This document shows positions 1 to 13,162 of a stretch of 64,000 nt of DNA, piece after piece. The stretch's first letter is position 1, and each line of letters begins with the position of its first letter. Made by a program: the position numbers and the translations under genes. Under the pieces are notes generated by a model. The model worked only from the letters and a program-made list of their open reading frames with translations, made no database searches and was not told the DNA's origin. This stretch comes from Roseisolibacter agri (GTDB lineage Bacteria > Gemmatimonadota > Gemmatimonadetes > Gemmatimonadales > Gemmatimonadaceae), in NCBI RefSeq assembly GCF_030159095.1, contig NZ_BRXS01000004.1:243673-307672 (forward strand), written 5' to 3'.

Positions 1-586
1 ACGGCGCGATGCGGAACGACCGCACGTCGCCCGGCGTGCTGGCATTCACGCGTCCAGCGAGCTCCGCGACCACGTTCGGCGATGCATACCACGCGACGGT
101 GGCGACCGCGGCGCGGTCGGCGTACAGCGCCTGGGCGTCGACGTAGCTGGCGCCGACGCCCACTACCACCGCGCGCCGCGCGCCCAGCGCGCGGCCGACG
201 AGGATGTCGGCGCGCGCCTGCGGCAGCGCGAAGCGGCCGGACCCGGCGCCACCCGACGCGACGACGAAGAGCGACGGCGTGAGCTCGTGGCGCAGGGAGA
301 GCGCCGCGTACTGCCCCTCATCGCGGAACGCGCGCTGCGCGACGAGGTCGAACGCCAGCTGGTCGCGGCGGCCGGCGGGCGTCAGGGCACGCACGTAGCC
401 GCCCTGCCAGCCGCCGAAGCCGCCAGTCACGGCATGCGCGAAGCCACCCACCTCCAGCGAGCGCTCGCGCGCCGGGAGCGCTCCCGGCGCGCGCACGTCG
501 GACTGCGCGGCGAGGTGCGCGGGACGCGCGACCAGCGTCGTGGCGGCGAGGACGAAGGCCGCCGCTCGAGGGATGTGCGCGCTCAC
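1..586 (-). CDS. YaiO-like outer-membrane beta-barrel protein (3' end cut by window edge)
   Basis: The reading frame starts at a GTG whose bases overlap the wecB stop codon (GTGA) and runs off the left edge, so about 195 codons are visible. The first 30 residues form a signal peptide (Arg, then a long Ala/Leu/Val stretch ending near AAQ). The rest is rich in alternating short beta-strand-like segments with Gly turns, as in the YaiO family of outer-membrane proteins found near polysaccharide genes. The family assignment is from the general pattern only. Overlap with wecB implies translational coupling in one operon. Confidence 0.55.
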   Translation of the reverse strand, partial: MSAHIPRAAAFVLAATTLVARPAHLAAQSDVRAPGALPARERSLEVGGFAHAVTGGFGGWQGGYVRALTPAGRRDQLAFDLVAQRAFRDEGQYAALSLRHELTPSLFVVASGGAGSGRFALPQARADILVGRALGARRAVVVGVGASYVDAQALYADRAAVATVAWYASPNVVAELAGRVNASTPGDVRSFRIAP

Positions 587-1764
587 GGGTGCGTGATGCC
601 GCGCAGCGAGCGCGGCGTGCGACGCGACAGCGTCGGCGGCATGACGCGCGTCGACAGCCGGCGGCCGAGCGCCGCGGCGATGCGCACGCTCGCGCGGCCG
701 TCGCCGAACGGGTTGCGGCCGCCCAGCATCGCGGCGTACGCGTCGTCGGAGGTCAGGAGACGCGACGCGGCGTCGACGATGGTGCGCGTGTCGGTGCCGA
801 CCAGCACGCCGAAGCCCGACGTGAGCACCTCGGGGCGCTCGGTGCACTCCCGGAGGATCAGGATCGGCTTCGCGAAGCTCGGTGCCTCCTCCTGCAGGCC
901 GCCCGAGTCGGAGAGCACCAGATGACACCGGCGCAGCACCTCCAGCAGGTCGCCGTACTCCAGCGGCTCCAGCAGGCGCACGCCGCGCACCCCGCCGAGG
1001 CGCGCGCGCACCACGCGGCCGACCATCGGATTGCGGTGCACCGGGACGAGCAGCTCGAGATCGGGGAAGCGCGCGGCCAGCTGCACCAGCGCGTCGCATA
1101 CGTCGGGGAGGCGTCGCCAGTTCTCGCGGCGGTGGGCGGTCACGAGGACGATGCGGCGTGCGGCCCAGTCCACGTCGTGGAGCGACGGATCGGCGAAGCG
1201 CTCGCGGGCCGGCATCATGCGCAGCGCGTCGACCACGGTGTTGCCGGTCACGAGGACGTCCTCGGCGCCCACCCCTTCGCGCAGCAGGTTCTCAGCCGCG
1301 CGCTGGGTGGGCGCGAAGTGCAGGTCGGCGACGCAGCCGATCATGCGCCGGTTCAGCTCCTCGGGAAACGGCTCCTGCAGCGATCCCGAGCGGAGTCCGG
1401 CCTCGACGTGTCCGAGCAGGAGCGACGAGCCGTAGGCCGAGACGGCGGCGGCGGCGGCGGAGGTGGTGTCGCCCTGCACGAGCACGGCGGCGGGGCGCAC
1501 CTCGTGGAAGCAGGAGCCGAGGGCCTCCGCGACGCGGTCGAACAGGGTGCCGATGCCGGCGGCGGTGTGCGCGACGCCGAGCTGCACGTCGGGACGGAGG
1601 CCAAAGCTGCGGAGCGCCTGGTCCACCATCTCCCCGTGCTGGCCCGTCGTGACGACGAACGGCGACAGCTCCCCGCCCGTCGCGCGGAGGGCGGCGGCGA
1701 CGGGCGCGAGCTTGATCACCTCGGGGCGCGTGCCGAGGACCAGGCAGACGCGGCGCGGGGGCAT
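583..1764 (-). CDS. wecB: UDP-N-acetylglucosamine 2-epimerase (non-hydrolysing)
   Basis: It interconverts UDP-GlcNAc and UDP-ManNAc in the cytoplasm, supplying surface polysaccharide synthesis. The 393-residue product has the usual family length. Visible family motifs in order are GTRPE near the N-terminus, QGDT, HVEAGLRS, PEELNR, HRREN and SDSGGLQEE; the last two lie in the C-terminal nucleotide-binding half. I start at the ATG directly before the PPRRVCLVLGTRPE segment, because 31 further in-frame upstream codons encode Pro/Arg-rich sequence unlike the family. The stop overlaps the start of the YaiO-like gene. Confidence 0.93.
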   Translation of the reverse strand: MPPRRVCLVLGTRPEVIKLAPVAAALRATGGELSPFVVTTGQHGEMVDQALRSFGLRPDVQLGVAHTAAGIGTLFDRVAEALGSCFHEVRPAAVLVQGDTTSAAAAAVSAYGSSLLLGHVEAGLRSGSLQEPFPEELNRRMIGCVADLHFAPTQRAAENLLREGVGAEDVLVTGNTVVDALRMMPARERFADPSLHDVDWAARRIVLVTAHRRENWRRLPDVCDALVQLAARFPDLELLVPVHRNPMVGRVVRARLGGVRGVRLLEPLEYGDLLEVLRRCHLVLSDSGGLQEEAPSFAKPILILRECTERPEVLTSGFGVLVGTDTRTIVDAASRLLTSDDAYAAMLGGRNPFGDGRASVRIAAALGRRLSTRVMPPTLSRRTPRSLRGITHP

Positions 1765-1841
1765 ACGGGGAGGGAGGCGGAGCGGGGACGGCGGGCGGCC
1801 GCGTGGCGCGGGCCCGATACCGGTCACAGCCGACGACCATG

Positions 1842-1882
1842 CACCGCGCGCCGTCACCGAGAAACGGTGACGGCGCGCGGTG
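1842..1882 (-). terminator. Perfect 18-bp hairpin after the PEP-CTERM gene
   Basis: Two perfectly complementary 18-base arms (1842-1859 and 1865-1882) enclose a 5-base loop. The hairpin lies between the PEP-CTERM stop codon and the wecB start, both on the minus strand. No T-run follows, so it may terminate weakly, or stabilise the upstream mRNA end and lower wecB expression. Confidence 0.6.
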
Positions 1883-1923
1883 AAACGGCGACCGGGTCGA
1901 GCAGCCGCTGCCGGCCGCGGTGC

Positions 1924-2865
1924 TCAGTCGGCCTTGACGGCGCGACGTCGACGACGGGCGATGCCGGACAGACCGGCCAGGCCGCCGAGCATCAGCGTGA
2001 CAGTGGTCGGCTCGGGCACGACGTTCTGGGCGGGCAGCTCGAAGTTCGCGCTCACGGCGGGCCGTCCGTCCTCGCCAGCGAAGGCGAGGTTCACGTTGTC
2101 GACGAAGCCCGTGTACTCGAGGGGCCAGTTGCTGCCGACGCCGATGCTGAGCCCCCACACCTGTGCGTTGGGGGAGCCCATGCAGAGCGCGTTGCTGGCC
2201 CAGTCCGCCGTCGAGCCGACGAGCAGCGGCTTGGCGGGGTCGATGACACCGGCGGTGCAGTCGGTCGCGGCGTACGTGCGGCCGTCCGCGTTGGCGCCGA
2301 CGCCCGTCCCCGGCACCGCGGCGCCGTAGACGCGCCAGAGCTGGGTGTAGTCGCCGTTCACCAGATCTTCATGGACCCAGGTGTCGGTCTGGACAGGGAG
2401 GTTGGAGCTGTACCAGCGCTCCCAGATCAGCTCGCTGTAGATCGGGGCGCCGTCGCCCGTGTCCTCGCGCAGGTGAAGCCGGAGCACCGGCGTCTGAGCG
2501 AGCCAGGGGGCGTCCGCGCCGTCCATCGACGGCTCGCCGCTGCGGCGCCAGTCGAAGCCGAGGGAGGCGACGTCGATCAGGCGTCCCCAGCTCTGCGTGG
2601 CCGGGTCGGCGACGGCCGTCAGCCAGAACGCCCAGTCCGTCATCCCGCCCGACGTCGAGAGCTCCAGGGAGCCGTTGCCGAGGCGGGGCGCGGTGGCCGT
2701 GATCGCGCCCGTGCCGCCGGCGCGGCTGTCGTTGTACCAGGCGGGGTCGCCAGGGTAGACCGTCGTCTGGGCACCAGCGGGGGCGGCCACCGCCAGGGCG
2801 AGCGCTGCCGCGGTGGCGACCCGGAAGAGGGTCATCCGGGCCGGAGTCGATCGGGGGAGGCGCAT
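1924..2865 (-). CDS. PEP-CTERM sorting-domain exported protein
   Basis: This is a secreted protein of 313 residues. A signal peptide (about residues 1-32, ending in PAGAQ) is followed by a beta-rich domain and then the C-terminal sorting signal: VPEPTT, a hydrophobic Leu/Gly segment and an RRRRR cluster. PEP-CTERM proteins are processed by exosortase and are usually tied to exopolysaccharide production, which fits the neighbouring wecB; no exosortase is in this window. I chose the ATG at 2865 because a GAGAG lies about 5 bases upstream; an ATG at 2835 is possible. The function of the central domain is not recognisable. Confidence 0.8.
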   Translation of the reverse strand: MRLPRSTPARMTLFRVATAAALALAVAAPAGAQTTVYPGDPAWYNDSRAGGTGAITATAPRLGNGSLELSTSGGMTDWAFWLTAVADPATQSWGRLIDVASLGFDWRRSGEPSMDGADAPWLAQTPVLRLHLREDTGDGAPIYSELIWERWYSSNLPVQTDTWVHEDLVNGDYTQLWRVYGAAVPGTGVGANADGRTYAATDCTAGVIDPAKPLLVGSTADWASNALCMGSPNAQVWGLSIGVGSNWPLEYTGFVDNVNLAFAGEDGRPAVSANFELPAQNVVPEPTTVTLMLGGLAGLSGIARRRRRAVKAD

Positions 2866-3719
2866 GAGGGCTCTCGAGCGTCGGGGACGACGCGAAGCTG
2901 GCAGGTGGGTCGGCCGCCCGAACGAGCGGCCGCAGGCAGGAGCAGGGCACCGCGCATGCCATGCGGCCGAGCCCGGTGTCGCGACGGCTGCGTGGGGGAG
3001 CAGCGGCCAGGGCGCCGGCACCTGTGGCGCGCCCGCCACCCTCGGGTGTGGGGCCGGTGCGACAGCCACAGTAGGGGTCGCCGACGCTCCAGTCCAGACC
3101 GGCAGGCCGAAAAGTTACGCCTCTGACAGCTTCGTCACGGCATCCGGGACCCTGCAGCGACCGATCGGCGCCAGCCTCAGCCCCTGCCCGGCGGCGATTT
3201 GCGCCCAGCTGGTGCCGGCGGCCCGGCGCCTGCTGCACCCCGCGCGGCCGCGACACCTCGGGTGTTCCGCGGTGCCGCTCCACGCAGCGCTCCCGTCGTC
3301 GACACGCCGCGTCGCGGGCGCCGGCGGAGGGCTAAGTCCGCGCCGCGCGACCACTTCCCGTTGACATCAGGGCACGGCGGGTTAGCTTTGACAGGCTACA
3401 GGCGACCCAGCGCATCCGATCTCCGGACGGGGCGGGCCGGTCGCGGACAACTCGACGTCGAGGCACCGGGCGTTCGCGCCCCCGCTTTCCCGAGCGGCCC
3501 CGACGCGCCATGGGTCCCCGTTCGCGCAGCAGTGGCGAGCGTACCCGGCGAGGGCGGATGGATACCAGTCCCGTTTGGGGCGTCGGTCCACCCGCATTTT
3601 TGCTGTCTGGCCGGTCGCGTGCCGTTGCGCGACGGGCCCTCCAAGAAACCGGATTACGCGACGACGCGGCGCGAGGCCTCACGGCCACCGCGCGCGACCA
3701 GAGCAGACGAGCCCCGATC
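2866..3719. other. Gene-free divergent region between the PEP-CTERM gene and fusA
   Basis: These 854 bases separate two divergent transcription units. Open frames here are compositional artefacts of GC-rich DNA with no recognisable product. Two less GC-rich islands (about 3105-3130 and 3355-3400) stand out; the second holds the candidate fusA promoter, which would leave an untranslated leader of roughly 320 bases. I see no tRNA and no recognisable riboswitch. Confidence 0.6.
3361..3388 (+). promoter_or_regulatory. Candidate promoter for the fusA-tuf-S10 operon
   Basis: A consensus TTGACA (3361-3366) is followed after 16 bases by TAGCTT (3383-3388). A second TTGACA lies at 3388-3393 but has no good -10 partner. 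It sits in the least GC-rich part of the gap upstream of fusA. This is pattern-matching only. Confidence 0.4.
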
Positions 3720-5840
<2,121 letters not shown>

Positions 5841-5919
5841 GTTCGCGCCCGGACTGCCCGCCACCCGGCGGGCGGCCCGGGCTCACCACGACGTTCATTA
5901 CAGCACGAGAGACGCGACC

Positions 5920-7113
<1,194 letters not shown>

Positions 7114-7200
7114 GCGTCGAGTGCCGAGCGACGGGCGACGAGGGCGTTCCTCGGGATGCTCTCGTCGCTCGCCCCTCGCTGCTCCACTCTCCTCTCAGAA
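7114..7200. repeat. Palindromic element F, between tuf and rpsJ
   Basis: This imperfect inverted repeat begins at the tuf stop codon. Left-arm units resembling GAGCGACGGGCGACGAG are mirrored by the right arm (CTCGTCGCTCGCCCCTCGC) around a loop near 7146-7156. Only one copy of this sequence is in the window, but the architecture (degenerate short units, mirrored, abutting a stop codon) matches the other palindromic elements. It lies inside what should be a continuous operon. Confidence 0.6.
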
Positions 7201-7206
7201 ACTGAC

Positions 7207-7515
<309 letters not shown>

Positions 7516-7734
7516 TCCGCACGGCAGGATGCGCCCCTTCGGGGGCCCTCCCGGGCGCGAGGGCCGCGGCGACGCGGCGAGCGCCCAGCGGGTGCGGGAC
7601 ATCGGGGCCGCTGACAGCCGCTGACAGAGCGGGATGGGTCAAGCCCCGGCGTACGCGCCCACAGTCCAACGGCCAGGAACGCACGGTGCGCACAGGGGCC
7701 ACCGGCGGGCCGCGACTACACTGAGGTTCGCTTC
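7516..7734. other. rpsJ-rplC gap with small hairpins
   Basis: This spacer is long for the S10 operon. It contains a CCCC-TTC-GGGG type hairpin near 7533-7546, a short tandem GCCGCTGACA-like repeat near 7608-7627, and a TACACT hexamer (7717-7722) 12 bases before the rplC ATG that could be a weak -10. No gene is visible. An internal promoter or a ribosomal-protein leader is possible but not demonstrable. Confidence 0.35.
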
Positions 7735-8418
7735 ATGATCGGCATCATCGGGAAGAAGCTGGGCATGACCCAGATCTTCAACGAGCAGGGGCAGCAGATC
7801 CCCGTGACGGTGATCGAGGCCGAGCCGAATCCCGTCACGAAGGTGGTCGACAAGGCCGCCGCGGGGTTCGCCGCCATCGAGCTGGGCTACGGGAAGCAGC
7901 GCACCGCGCGCGAGAACGCGAAGGGTGAGCGCACGCCGAAGGGCGCGCGCGCCACGAAGGCCGCGCTGGGCCACGCCGCGAAGGCGGGGCTGGACGCCGC
8001 GCCGCGCGTGCTCCGCAGCTTCCGCCTGGACGACGCGCCCGGCAAGGGCGCCGAGATCCCGTCGTACGCGGTCGGCCAGACGATCGGCGTCGACATCTTC
8101 GCCGCCGGCGAGCGCGTGAAGGTGACGGGCACGACGAAGGGCCGCGGGTTCCAGGGCGTGGTGAAGCGCTGGGGCTTCGGCGGCGGCGCGAACACGCACG
8201 GCAACACGAAGCACCGCAAGCCGGGCTCCATCGGCCCCGGCACGGATCCGTCGCGCGTGATCAAGGGCAAGAAGATGCCCGGTCACTACGGCGCCGAGCG
8301 GCACACGCAGGCCGGTCTCCGCGTCGAGAAGATCGACACGGAGCGCAACCTGATCTACATCCGCGGCAGCGTGGCCGGCCCGACCAACGGGATCGTCCTC
8401 GTCCGCAAGCAGGGCTGA
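7735..8418 (+). CDS. rplC: 50S ribosomal protein L3
   Basis: L3 nucleates early 50S assembly near the peptidyl transferase centre. The 227-residue product starts MIGIIGKKLGMTQIF and contains the conserved loop around GRGFQGVVKRWGF, which carries the glutamine methylated in many bacteria, then MPGHYG. The N-terminal third has an Ala/Lys-rich stretch (about residues 60-90). Four bases separate its stop from rplD. Confidence 0.97.
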   Translation: MIGIIGKKLGMTQIFNEQGQQIPVTVIEAEPNPVTKVVDKAAAGFAAIELGYGKQRTARENAKGERTPKGARATKAALGHAAKAGLDAAPRVLRSFRLDDAPGKGAEIPSYAVGQTIGVDIFAAGERVKVTGTTKGRGFQGVVKRWGFGGGANTHGNTKHRKPGSIGPGTDPSRVIKGKKMPGHYGAERHTQAGLRVEKIDTERNLIYIRGSVAGPTNGIVLVRKQG

Positions 8419-8422
8419 TCCC

Positions 8423-9082
8423 ATGGCCGAGACGACGAATTCGATGCAGGCGGCGGCGTTCGGACCCGATGGGTCGGCCCGTGCGCGCGTGACGCTGCCG
8501 GGCGGGGTGTTCGACGGCACGGTGAACGTGCCGGTGATGCACCAGGCCGTGAAGGCGTTCCTGGCCAATCAGCGCCAGGGCACGCACGCGACCAAGGGCC
8601 GCTCGATGGTGACCGGCGGCAACCAGAAGCCGTGGCGCCAGAAGGGCACGGGCCGCGCCCGCCAGGGCTCGACCCGCGCGCCGCACTGGCCGGGCGGTGG
8701 CACCTACGGCGGTCCGCAGCCGAACCGCGACTACAGTGAGAAGCTCCCGCGCAAGGTGAAGGCGCTGGCGCGCAAGAGCGCGCTGAACGCCCGCGCGCGC
8801 GAGGATGCGCTCCTGGTCGTGGACGCGATCACCATGGACGCGCCGAAGACGGCCACGCTGCTCGCGCTGCTGGGCAAGCTGGGCGTCGCCGAGCGCAAGG
8901 TGCTCATTCTGACGGACGGGACGAAGGAGGCGGTCTTCATGAGCGCCCGCAACCTGCCGGCCGTCCACGTGATGCCGTACACGGACGCGTCGACGTACCA
9001 CATCCTGTGGTCGGACGTGGTCCTCGTCGAGTCGGGCGCGCTCAACAGCGCGACGGCCGACGCCAGCGAGGGGGACGCCTAA
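8423..9082 (+). CDS. rplD: 50S ribosomal protein L4
   Basis: L4 lines the peptide exit tunnel; in enterobacteria it also represses the S10 operon. The 219-residue product has the long Arg/Gly-rich tunnel loop ([21 protein letters not shown], then RAPHWPGGG) followed by the alpha/beta body. The N-terminus is somewhat longer than usual ([14 protein letters not shown]). It sits tightly between rplC and rplW. Confidence 0.96.
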   Translation: MAETTNSMQAAAFGPDGSARARVTLPGGVFDGTVNVPVMHQAVKAFLANQRQGTHATKGRSMVTGGNQKPWRQKGTGRARQGSTRAPHWPGGGTYGGPQPNRDYSEKLPRKVKALARKSALNARAREDALLVVDAITMDAPKTATLLALLGKLGVAERKVLILTDGTKEAVFMSARNLPAVHVMPYTDASTYHILWSDVVLVESGALNSATADASEGDA

Positions 9083-9083
9083 G

Positions 9084-9374
9084 ATGCCGACGCTGCACCG
9101 CGTCATCGTGCGTCCGGTCATCACCGAGCAGACGTCGCTCGCCTATCAGGAGAAGGGCGAGTACGTGTTCGAGGTGCACCCGGACGCGAACAAGCAGGAG
9201 ATCAAGCAGGCCATCGAGCGCCTCTTCAACGTGAAGGTGGGCCAGGTCTGGACGATGAACGTTCGCGGCAAGACGCGCCGGGTGGGCACGTCGATCGGCC
9301 GTCGACCGCACTGGAAGAAGGCGATCGTCACCCTCAAGGAGGGCACGATCGACACCTTCGGGTTCGAGGGCTAA
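9084..9374 (+). CDS. rplW: 50S ribosomal protein L23
   Basis: L23 sits at the tunnel exit and is a docking site for trigger factor and SRP. The 96-residue product has VIVRPVITEQTS near the N-terminus, then the YVFEVHPDANKQEIKQAIE strand-helix and the basic RGKTRRVG loop. It starts one base after the rplD stop and precedes rplB by six bases. Confidence 0.97.
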   Translation: MPTLHRVIVRPVITEQTSLAYQEKGEYVFEVHPDANKQEIKQAIERLFNVKVGQVWTMNVRGKTRRVGTSIGRRPHWKKAIVTLKEGTIDTFGFEG

Positions 9375-9380
9375 GCCGCC

Positions 9381-10211
9381 ATGGGCATCCGTCAATTCAA
9401 GCCCGTCTCCAAGGGCACGCGCTTCCGCACGGTCTCCGACTTCTCGGAGATCACGCGCACGACGCCGGAGAAGTCGCTGACCGAGCCGCTCAAGAAGAGC
9501 GGCGGGCGCGACAACCACGGCCACATCTCGATGCGCCGCATCGGCGGTGGCGAGAAGCGGAAGTACCGCATCATCGACTTCAAGCGGAACAAGCACGGCG
9601 TCGCCGCCGTGGTCCGCCACATCGAGTACGATCCGAACCGCTCGTCGCGCATCGCGCTGGTCGAGTACGCGGACGGCGAGAAGCGCTACATCCTGCACCC
9701 GAAGGGCCTCGCGGTGGGTGACACCGTGATGGCCGGCCCGGGCTCGGACGTGCGCCTCGGCAACGCGCTGCCGCTGGGCGAGATCCCGCTCGGCACGGCG
9801 GTGCACAACGTGGAGCTGAAGCCGGGGAAGGGCGGCCAGATGGCGCGCTCGGCCGGCACGTCGCTCCAGGTGGTCGCGAAGGAGGGCGAGTACGTGACGC
9901 TCCGCCTGCCGTCGACCGAGATGCGCATGATCCACCGCCGCTGCCTGGCGACGATCGGCGAGGTCGGCAACGCCGAGCACGAGCTGATCTCGTGGGGCAA
10001 GGCCGGCAAGACGCGCTGGATGGGCAAGCGCCCGAAGGTGCGCGGCGAGGTGATGAACCCCGTCGACCACCCGCACGGCGGTCGCACGCGCGGCGGACGC
10101 AACGTCGTCAGCCCGTGGGGCAAGAAGGAGGGCGTCAAGACGCGCAACACGAAGAAGGCGTCGCAGCGTCTGATCGTCCGTGGCCGCAAGCGCGGCCGCG
10201 CCACGACGTAA
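9381..10211 (+). CDS. rplB: 50S ribosomal protein L2
   Basis: L2 is needed for subunit association and peptidyl transferase activity. The 276-residue product has standard length, starts [15 protein letters not shown], contains the [17 protein letters not shown] segment and ends with the conserved [18 protein letters not shown] region, here [14 protein letters not shown], holding the critical histidine. Confidence 0.98.
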   Translation: MGIRQFKPVSKGTRFRTVSDFSEITRTTPEKSLTEPLKKSGGRDNHGHISMRRIGGGEKRKYRIIDFKRNKHGVAAVVRHIEYDPNRSSRIALVEYADGEKRYILHPKGLAVGDTVMAGPGSDVRLGNALPLGEIPLGTAVHNVELKPGKGGQMARSAGTSLQVVAKEGEYVTLRLPSTEMRMIHRRCLATIGEVGNAEHELISWGKAGKTRWMGKRPKVRGEVMNPVDHPHGGRTRGGRNVVSPWGKKEGVKTRNTKKASQRLIVRGRKRGRATT

Positions 10212-10236
10212 CCGCCTGGACGAGGACTAGGAGACT

Positions 10237-10533
10237 ATGGCTCGCAGCATCAAGAAGGGGCCGTTCGTCCAGGACGCCCTGCTGGACAAGGTCACCGCGA
10301 TGAACGGTCGCAACGAGAAGAAGGTCATGAAGACCTGGTCTCGCGCGTCGACCATCCTGCCCGAGTTCGTGGGGCACACGTTCGCGGTGCACAACGGCAA
10401 CAAGTTCGTCCCGGTCTACGTGACCGAGAACATGGTCGGCCACAAGCTCGGCGAGTTCTCGCCGACGCGTCTGTTCCGCGGCCACGTGGCCGCGAAGTCG
10501 GACAAGAAGGCCGGCGGCGTGGGCAAGAAGTGA
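10237..10533 (+). CDS. rpsS: 30S ribosomal protein S19
   Basis: S19 binds the 30S head with S13. The 98-residue product starts [16 protein letters not shown] and carries the [17 protein letters not shown] and [11 protein letters not shown] segments diagnostic of S19. A purine-rich AGGAG lies upstream of the ATG. Confidence 0.97.
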   Translation: MARSIKKGPFVQDALLDKVTAMNGRNEKKVMKTWSRASTILPEFVGHTFAVHNGNKFVPVYVTENMVGHKLGEFSPTRLFRGHVAAKSDKKAGGVGKK

Positions 10534-10544
10534 GAGCTGACAAC

Positions 10545-10994
10545 ATGCCGACCAATCTTCCGACCCACCGGCTGCCGACGCACCGGAAGCCCGGCCTCGC
10601 CGGCTCGCTGAGCGCCGAGCGCGCCCTCGGGCTGCCGAACGCCGCGCGGGCGATCCAGCGCACGACGCGCCAGTCGCCCTACAAGGTGCGCCTGGTGATC
10701 GACCAGATCCGCGGCCTGAGCGTGAACGAGGCGCTCGCGCTGCTCAAGTTCAGCAAGAAGCACGCGGCCGACGAGATCGAGAAGGTGCTCTCGAGCGCCG
10801 TGGCGAACGCGGAGGACGCGGCGCGTCGCAACAACGCGCACGTCGACGTCGACCGCCTGTACGTCGCGCACGCGATCGTGAACGAGGGGCCGAAGCTCAA
10901 GCGCTTCACCCCCGCCGCGATGGGCCGCGCGACCCCCGTCCACAAGCGCACGAGCCACATCGAGATCGTCGTGGCCGAGAAGGAAGGGCGATAA
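10545..10994 (+). CDS. rplV: 50S ribosomal protein L22
   Basis: L22 forms part of the exit tunnel. The product has 149 residues, compared with about 110 in most bacteria, because of an extra N-terminal segment of about 40 residues (Pro/Thr/Arg-rich) before the core, which begins around [18 protein letters not shown] start at the ATG at 10545; an in-frame GTG at 10530 overlapping the rpsS stop would add five residues. Its TAA overlaps the rpsC ATG (TAATG). Confidence 0.94.
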   Translation: MPTNLPTHRLPTHRKPGLAGSLSAERALGLPNAARAIQRTTRQSPYKVRLVIDQIRGLSVNEALALLKFSKKHAADEIEKVLSSAVANAEDAARRNNAHVDVDRLYVAHAIVNEGPKLKRFTPAAMGRATPVHKRTSHIEIVVAEKEGR

Positions 10995-11656
10995 TGGGAC
11001 AGAAGACCAATCCGATCGGCTTCCGCCTCGGGATCTCGAAGGCGCACCGCTCCAACTGGTACGCGGGCGCGAAGGACATGCCGGGCCTCCTGAAGGAGGA
11101 CGCGCTGCTCCGGAAGTACCTGAAGCAGCGCATGGGCCACGCGGCGATCGCGGACATCACGATCGAGCGCAAGCCGGGCAAGGTCGTCGTGACGATCCAT
11201 ACGGGTCGCCCCGGCGTCGTGATCGGCAAGAAGGGCGCGGAAGTCGACAAGCTCCGTGACGAGCTGGCGCAGCTGACCGGGAAGGAGGTCGGCGTCAACG
11301 TCGAGGAGATCAAGCGCCCCGAGATCGAGTCGCAGCTGGTCGCGGACTCGATCGCCCAGCAGCTGGCGGGCCGCGTGTCGTTCCGCCGCGCGATGAAGCG
11401 CGCGGTGCAGAGCGCGATGCGGTCGGGCGCGCAGGGCATCAAGGTGAAGGCGGGTGGCCGTCTGGGCGGCGCGGAGATCGCGCGCGTCGAGGGCTACCAC
11501 GAGGGCCGCGTGCCCCTTCACACGCTGCGCGCGGACATCGACTACGCCACGTCCACGGCGAAGACCACCTACGGCACCATCGGTGTGAAGGTGTGGATCT
11601 TCAAGGGCGAGGTCGTCGAGAGCCGCCGCAACAACACGTACTCGACCGGCGCCTGA
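10994..11656 (+). CDS. rpsC: 30S ribosomal protein S3
   Basis: S3 is at the mRNA entry channel. The 220-residue product begins [13 protein letters not shown], has a KH domain with the [17 protein letters not shown] motif, and the C-terminal [10 protein letters not shown] and [10 protein letters not shown] segments. It overlaps rplV by one base (TAATG), implying coupled translation. Confidence 0.98.
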   Translation: MGQKTNPIGFRLGISKAHRSNWYAGAKDMPGLLKEDALLRKYLKQRMGHAAIADITIERKPGKVVVTIHTGRPGVVIGKKGAEVDKLRDELAQLTGKEVGVNVEEIKRPEIESQLVADSIAQQLAGRVSFRRAMKRAVQSAMRSGAQGIKVKAGGRLGGAEIARVEGYHEGRVPLHTLRADIDYATSTAKTTYGTIGVKVWIFKGEVVESRRNNTYSTGA

Positions 11657-11667
11657 GGCACTGACCC

Positions 11668-12085
<418 letters not shown>

Positions 12086-12096
<11 letters not shown>

Positions 12097-12454
12097 CGAA
12101 TTCCGGAGCCTGAGCGACGCCGACGTGAAGACGCGCGTGGCCGAGCTCCAGGAGGAGCAGTTCCGCCTGCGCTTCCGCAGCGCGACGGAGACGCTCGAGC
12201 AGCCCCTCCGGCTGCGCACCATCCGTCGCGACATCGCGCGGCTGCTGACGGTCCTGCGCGAGCGCGAGCTCGAGGCGCAGGGTCCGAAGCCGACGCCGAA
12301 GGCGCGCCGCCGCGCCAACCGCCGGACGACGAAGGCGACGCCGGCGGCGGCTGCGGCGCCGGCGAAGACCGCGGCGAAGGCGACCAAGGCCGCCAAGACG
12401 CCGACGCGCAAGGCGCCGACCCGCAAGGCGGCGACCAGCCGCGCGGCCCAGTAA
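12086..12454 (+). CDS. rpmC: 50S ribosomal protein L29 with a long basic C-terminal tail
   Basis: L29 binds near the tunnel exit. Residues 1-66 match the family: [14 protein letters not shown], then a helical hairpin with EEQFRLRFR and [15 protein letters not shown]. The product is 122 residues, nearly twice the family norm. The extra C-terminal part of about 55 residues is almost all Ala, Lys, Thr and Pro, with TRKA repeats, reminiscent of histone H1-like tails. The start ATG lies inside the end of rplP. Confidence 0.93.
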
Positions 12455-12472
12455 GCCGGAGCCCGAGATCCC

Positions 12473-12784
12473 ATGGCTGACACGATGAACAACCAGACGG
12501 CCGCCCAGGGCGCCGGCGAGCAGCAGGCGGCCAAGCGCGGCGCGCGCAAGGTGCGCACGGGCCTGGTCGTGAGCGACAAGATGCAGAAGACGGTGGTCGT
12601 GCAGATCGACCGCCGCGTCCCGCACCCCGTGTACGGGAAGATGGTCACGCGTTCCAAGCGCCTGAAGGCTCACGACGAGGAGAACTCGGCGAAGCAGGGC
12701 GACACGGTGCGCATCCAGGAGACCCGTCCACTGTCGAAGGACAAGCGGTGGCGCGTGGTCGAGATCATCGAGCGCGCGAGGTAA
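12473..12784 (+). CDS. rpsQ: 30S ribosomal protein S17
   Basis: S17 is a primary 16S rRNA-binding protein with an OB fold. The 103-residue product is about 20 residues longer than usual because of a Gln/Ala-rich N-terminus before [18 protein letters not shown]. The conserved [18 protein letters not shown] and [14 protein letters not shown] segments are present. Confidence 0.96.
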   Translation: MADTMNNQTAAQGAGEQQAAKRGARKVRTGLVVSDKMQKTVVVQIDRRVPHPVYGKMVTRSKRLKAHDEENSAKQGDTVRIQETRPLSKDKRWRVVEIIERAR

Positions 12785-12790
12785 CGGGCC

Positions 12791-13159
12791 ATGATCCAGC
12801 AGGAATCGATGGTCAAGGTGGCGGACAACTCGGGCGCCAAGCGCGCCCTGGTGATCCGCGTCCTGGGCGGCACGCGCCGGCGCTACGCCGGCCTCGGCGA
12901 CACGGTCGTGGTCGCGGTGAAGGACGCGCTGCCCAACGGCACGGTGAAGAAGAGCGACGTCGCGAAGGCGGTCGTCGTGCGCACCGTGAAGGAGACCCGC
13001 CGCAAGGACGGGAGCTACATCCGCTTCGACGAGAACGCGGTCGTCATCATCAACGACAACGGGGAGCCCCGCGCGACCCGTATCTTCGGGCCGGTGGCGC
13101 GCGAGCTCCGCGAGAAGAAGTACATGAAGATCGTCTCGCTCGCGCCCGAGGTGCTCTAA
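12791..13159 (+). CDS. rplN: 50S ribosomal protein L14
   Basis: L14 forms an intersubunit bridge and is the binding site of RsfS. The 122-residue product has standard length: [44 protein letters not shown] and [23 protein letters not shown]. It is tightly spaced with rpsQ (6 bases) and rplX (3 bases). Confidence 0.98.
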   Translation: MIQQESMVKVADNSGAKRALVIRVLGGTRRRYAGLGDTVVVAVKDALPNGTVKKSDVAKAVVVRTVKETRRKDGSYIRFDENAVVIINDNGEPRATRIFGPVARELREKKYMKIVSLAPEVL

Positions 13160-13162
13160 GCC

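Noticed and set aside
589-3126. An 845-codon open frame on the plus strand over wecB and the PEP-CTERM gene
   Set aside because: It is the antisense shadow of two well-supported minus-strand genes, with Arg/His/Ala-biased composition and no motif. Open antisense frames are expected at about 70% GC.
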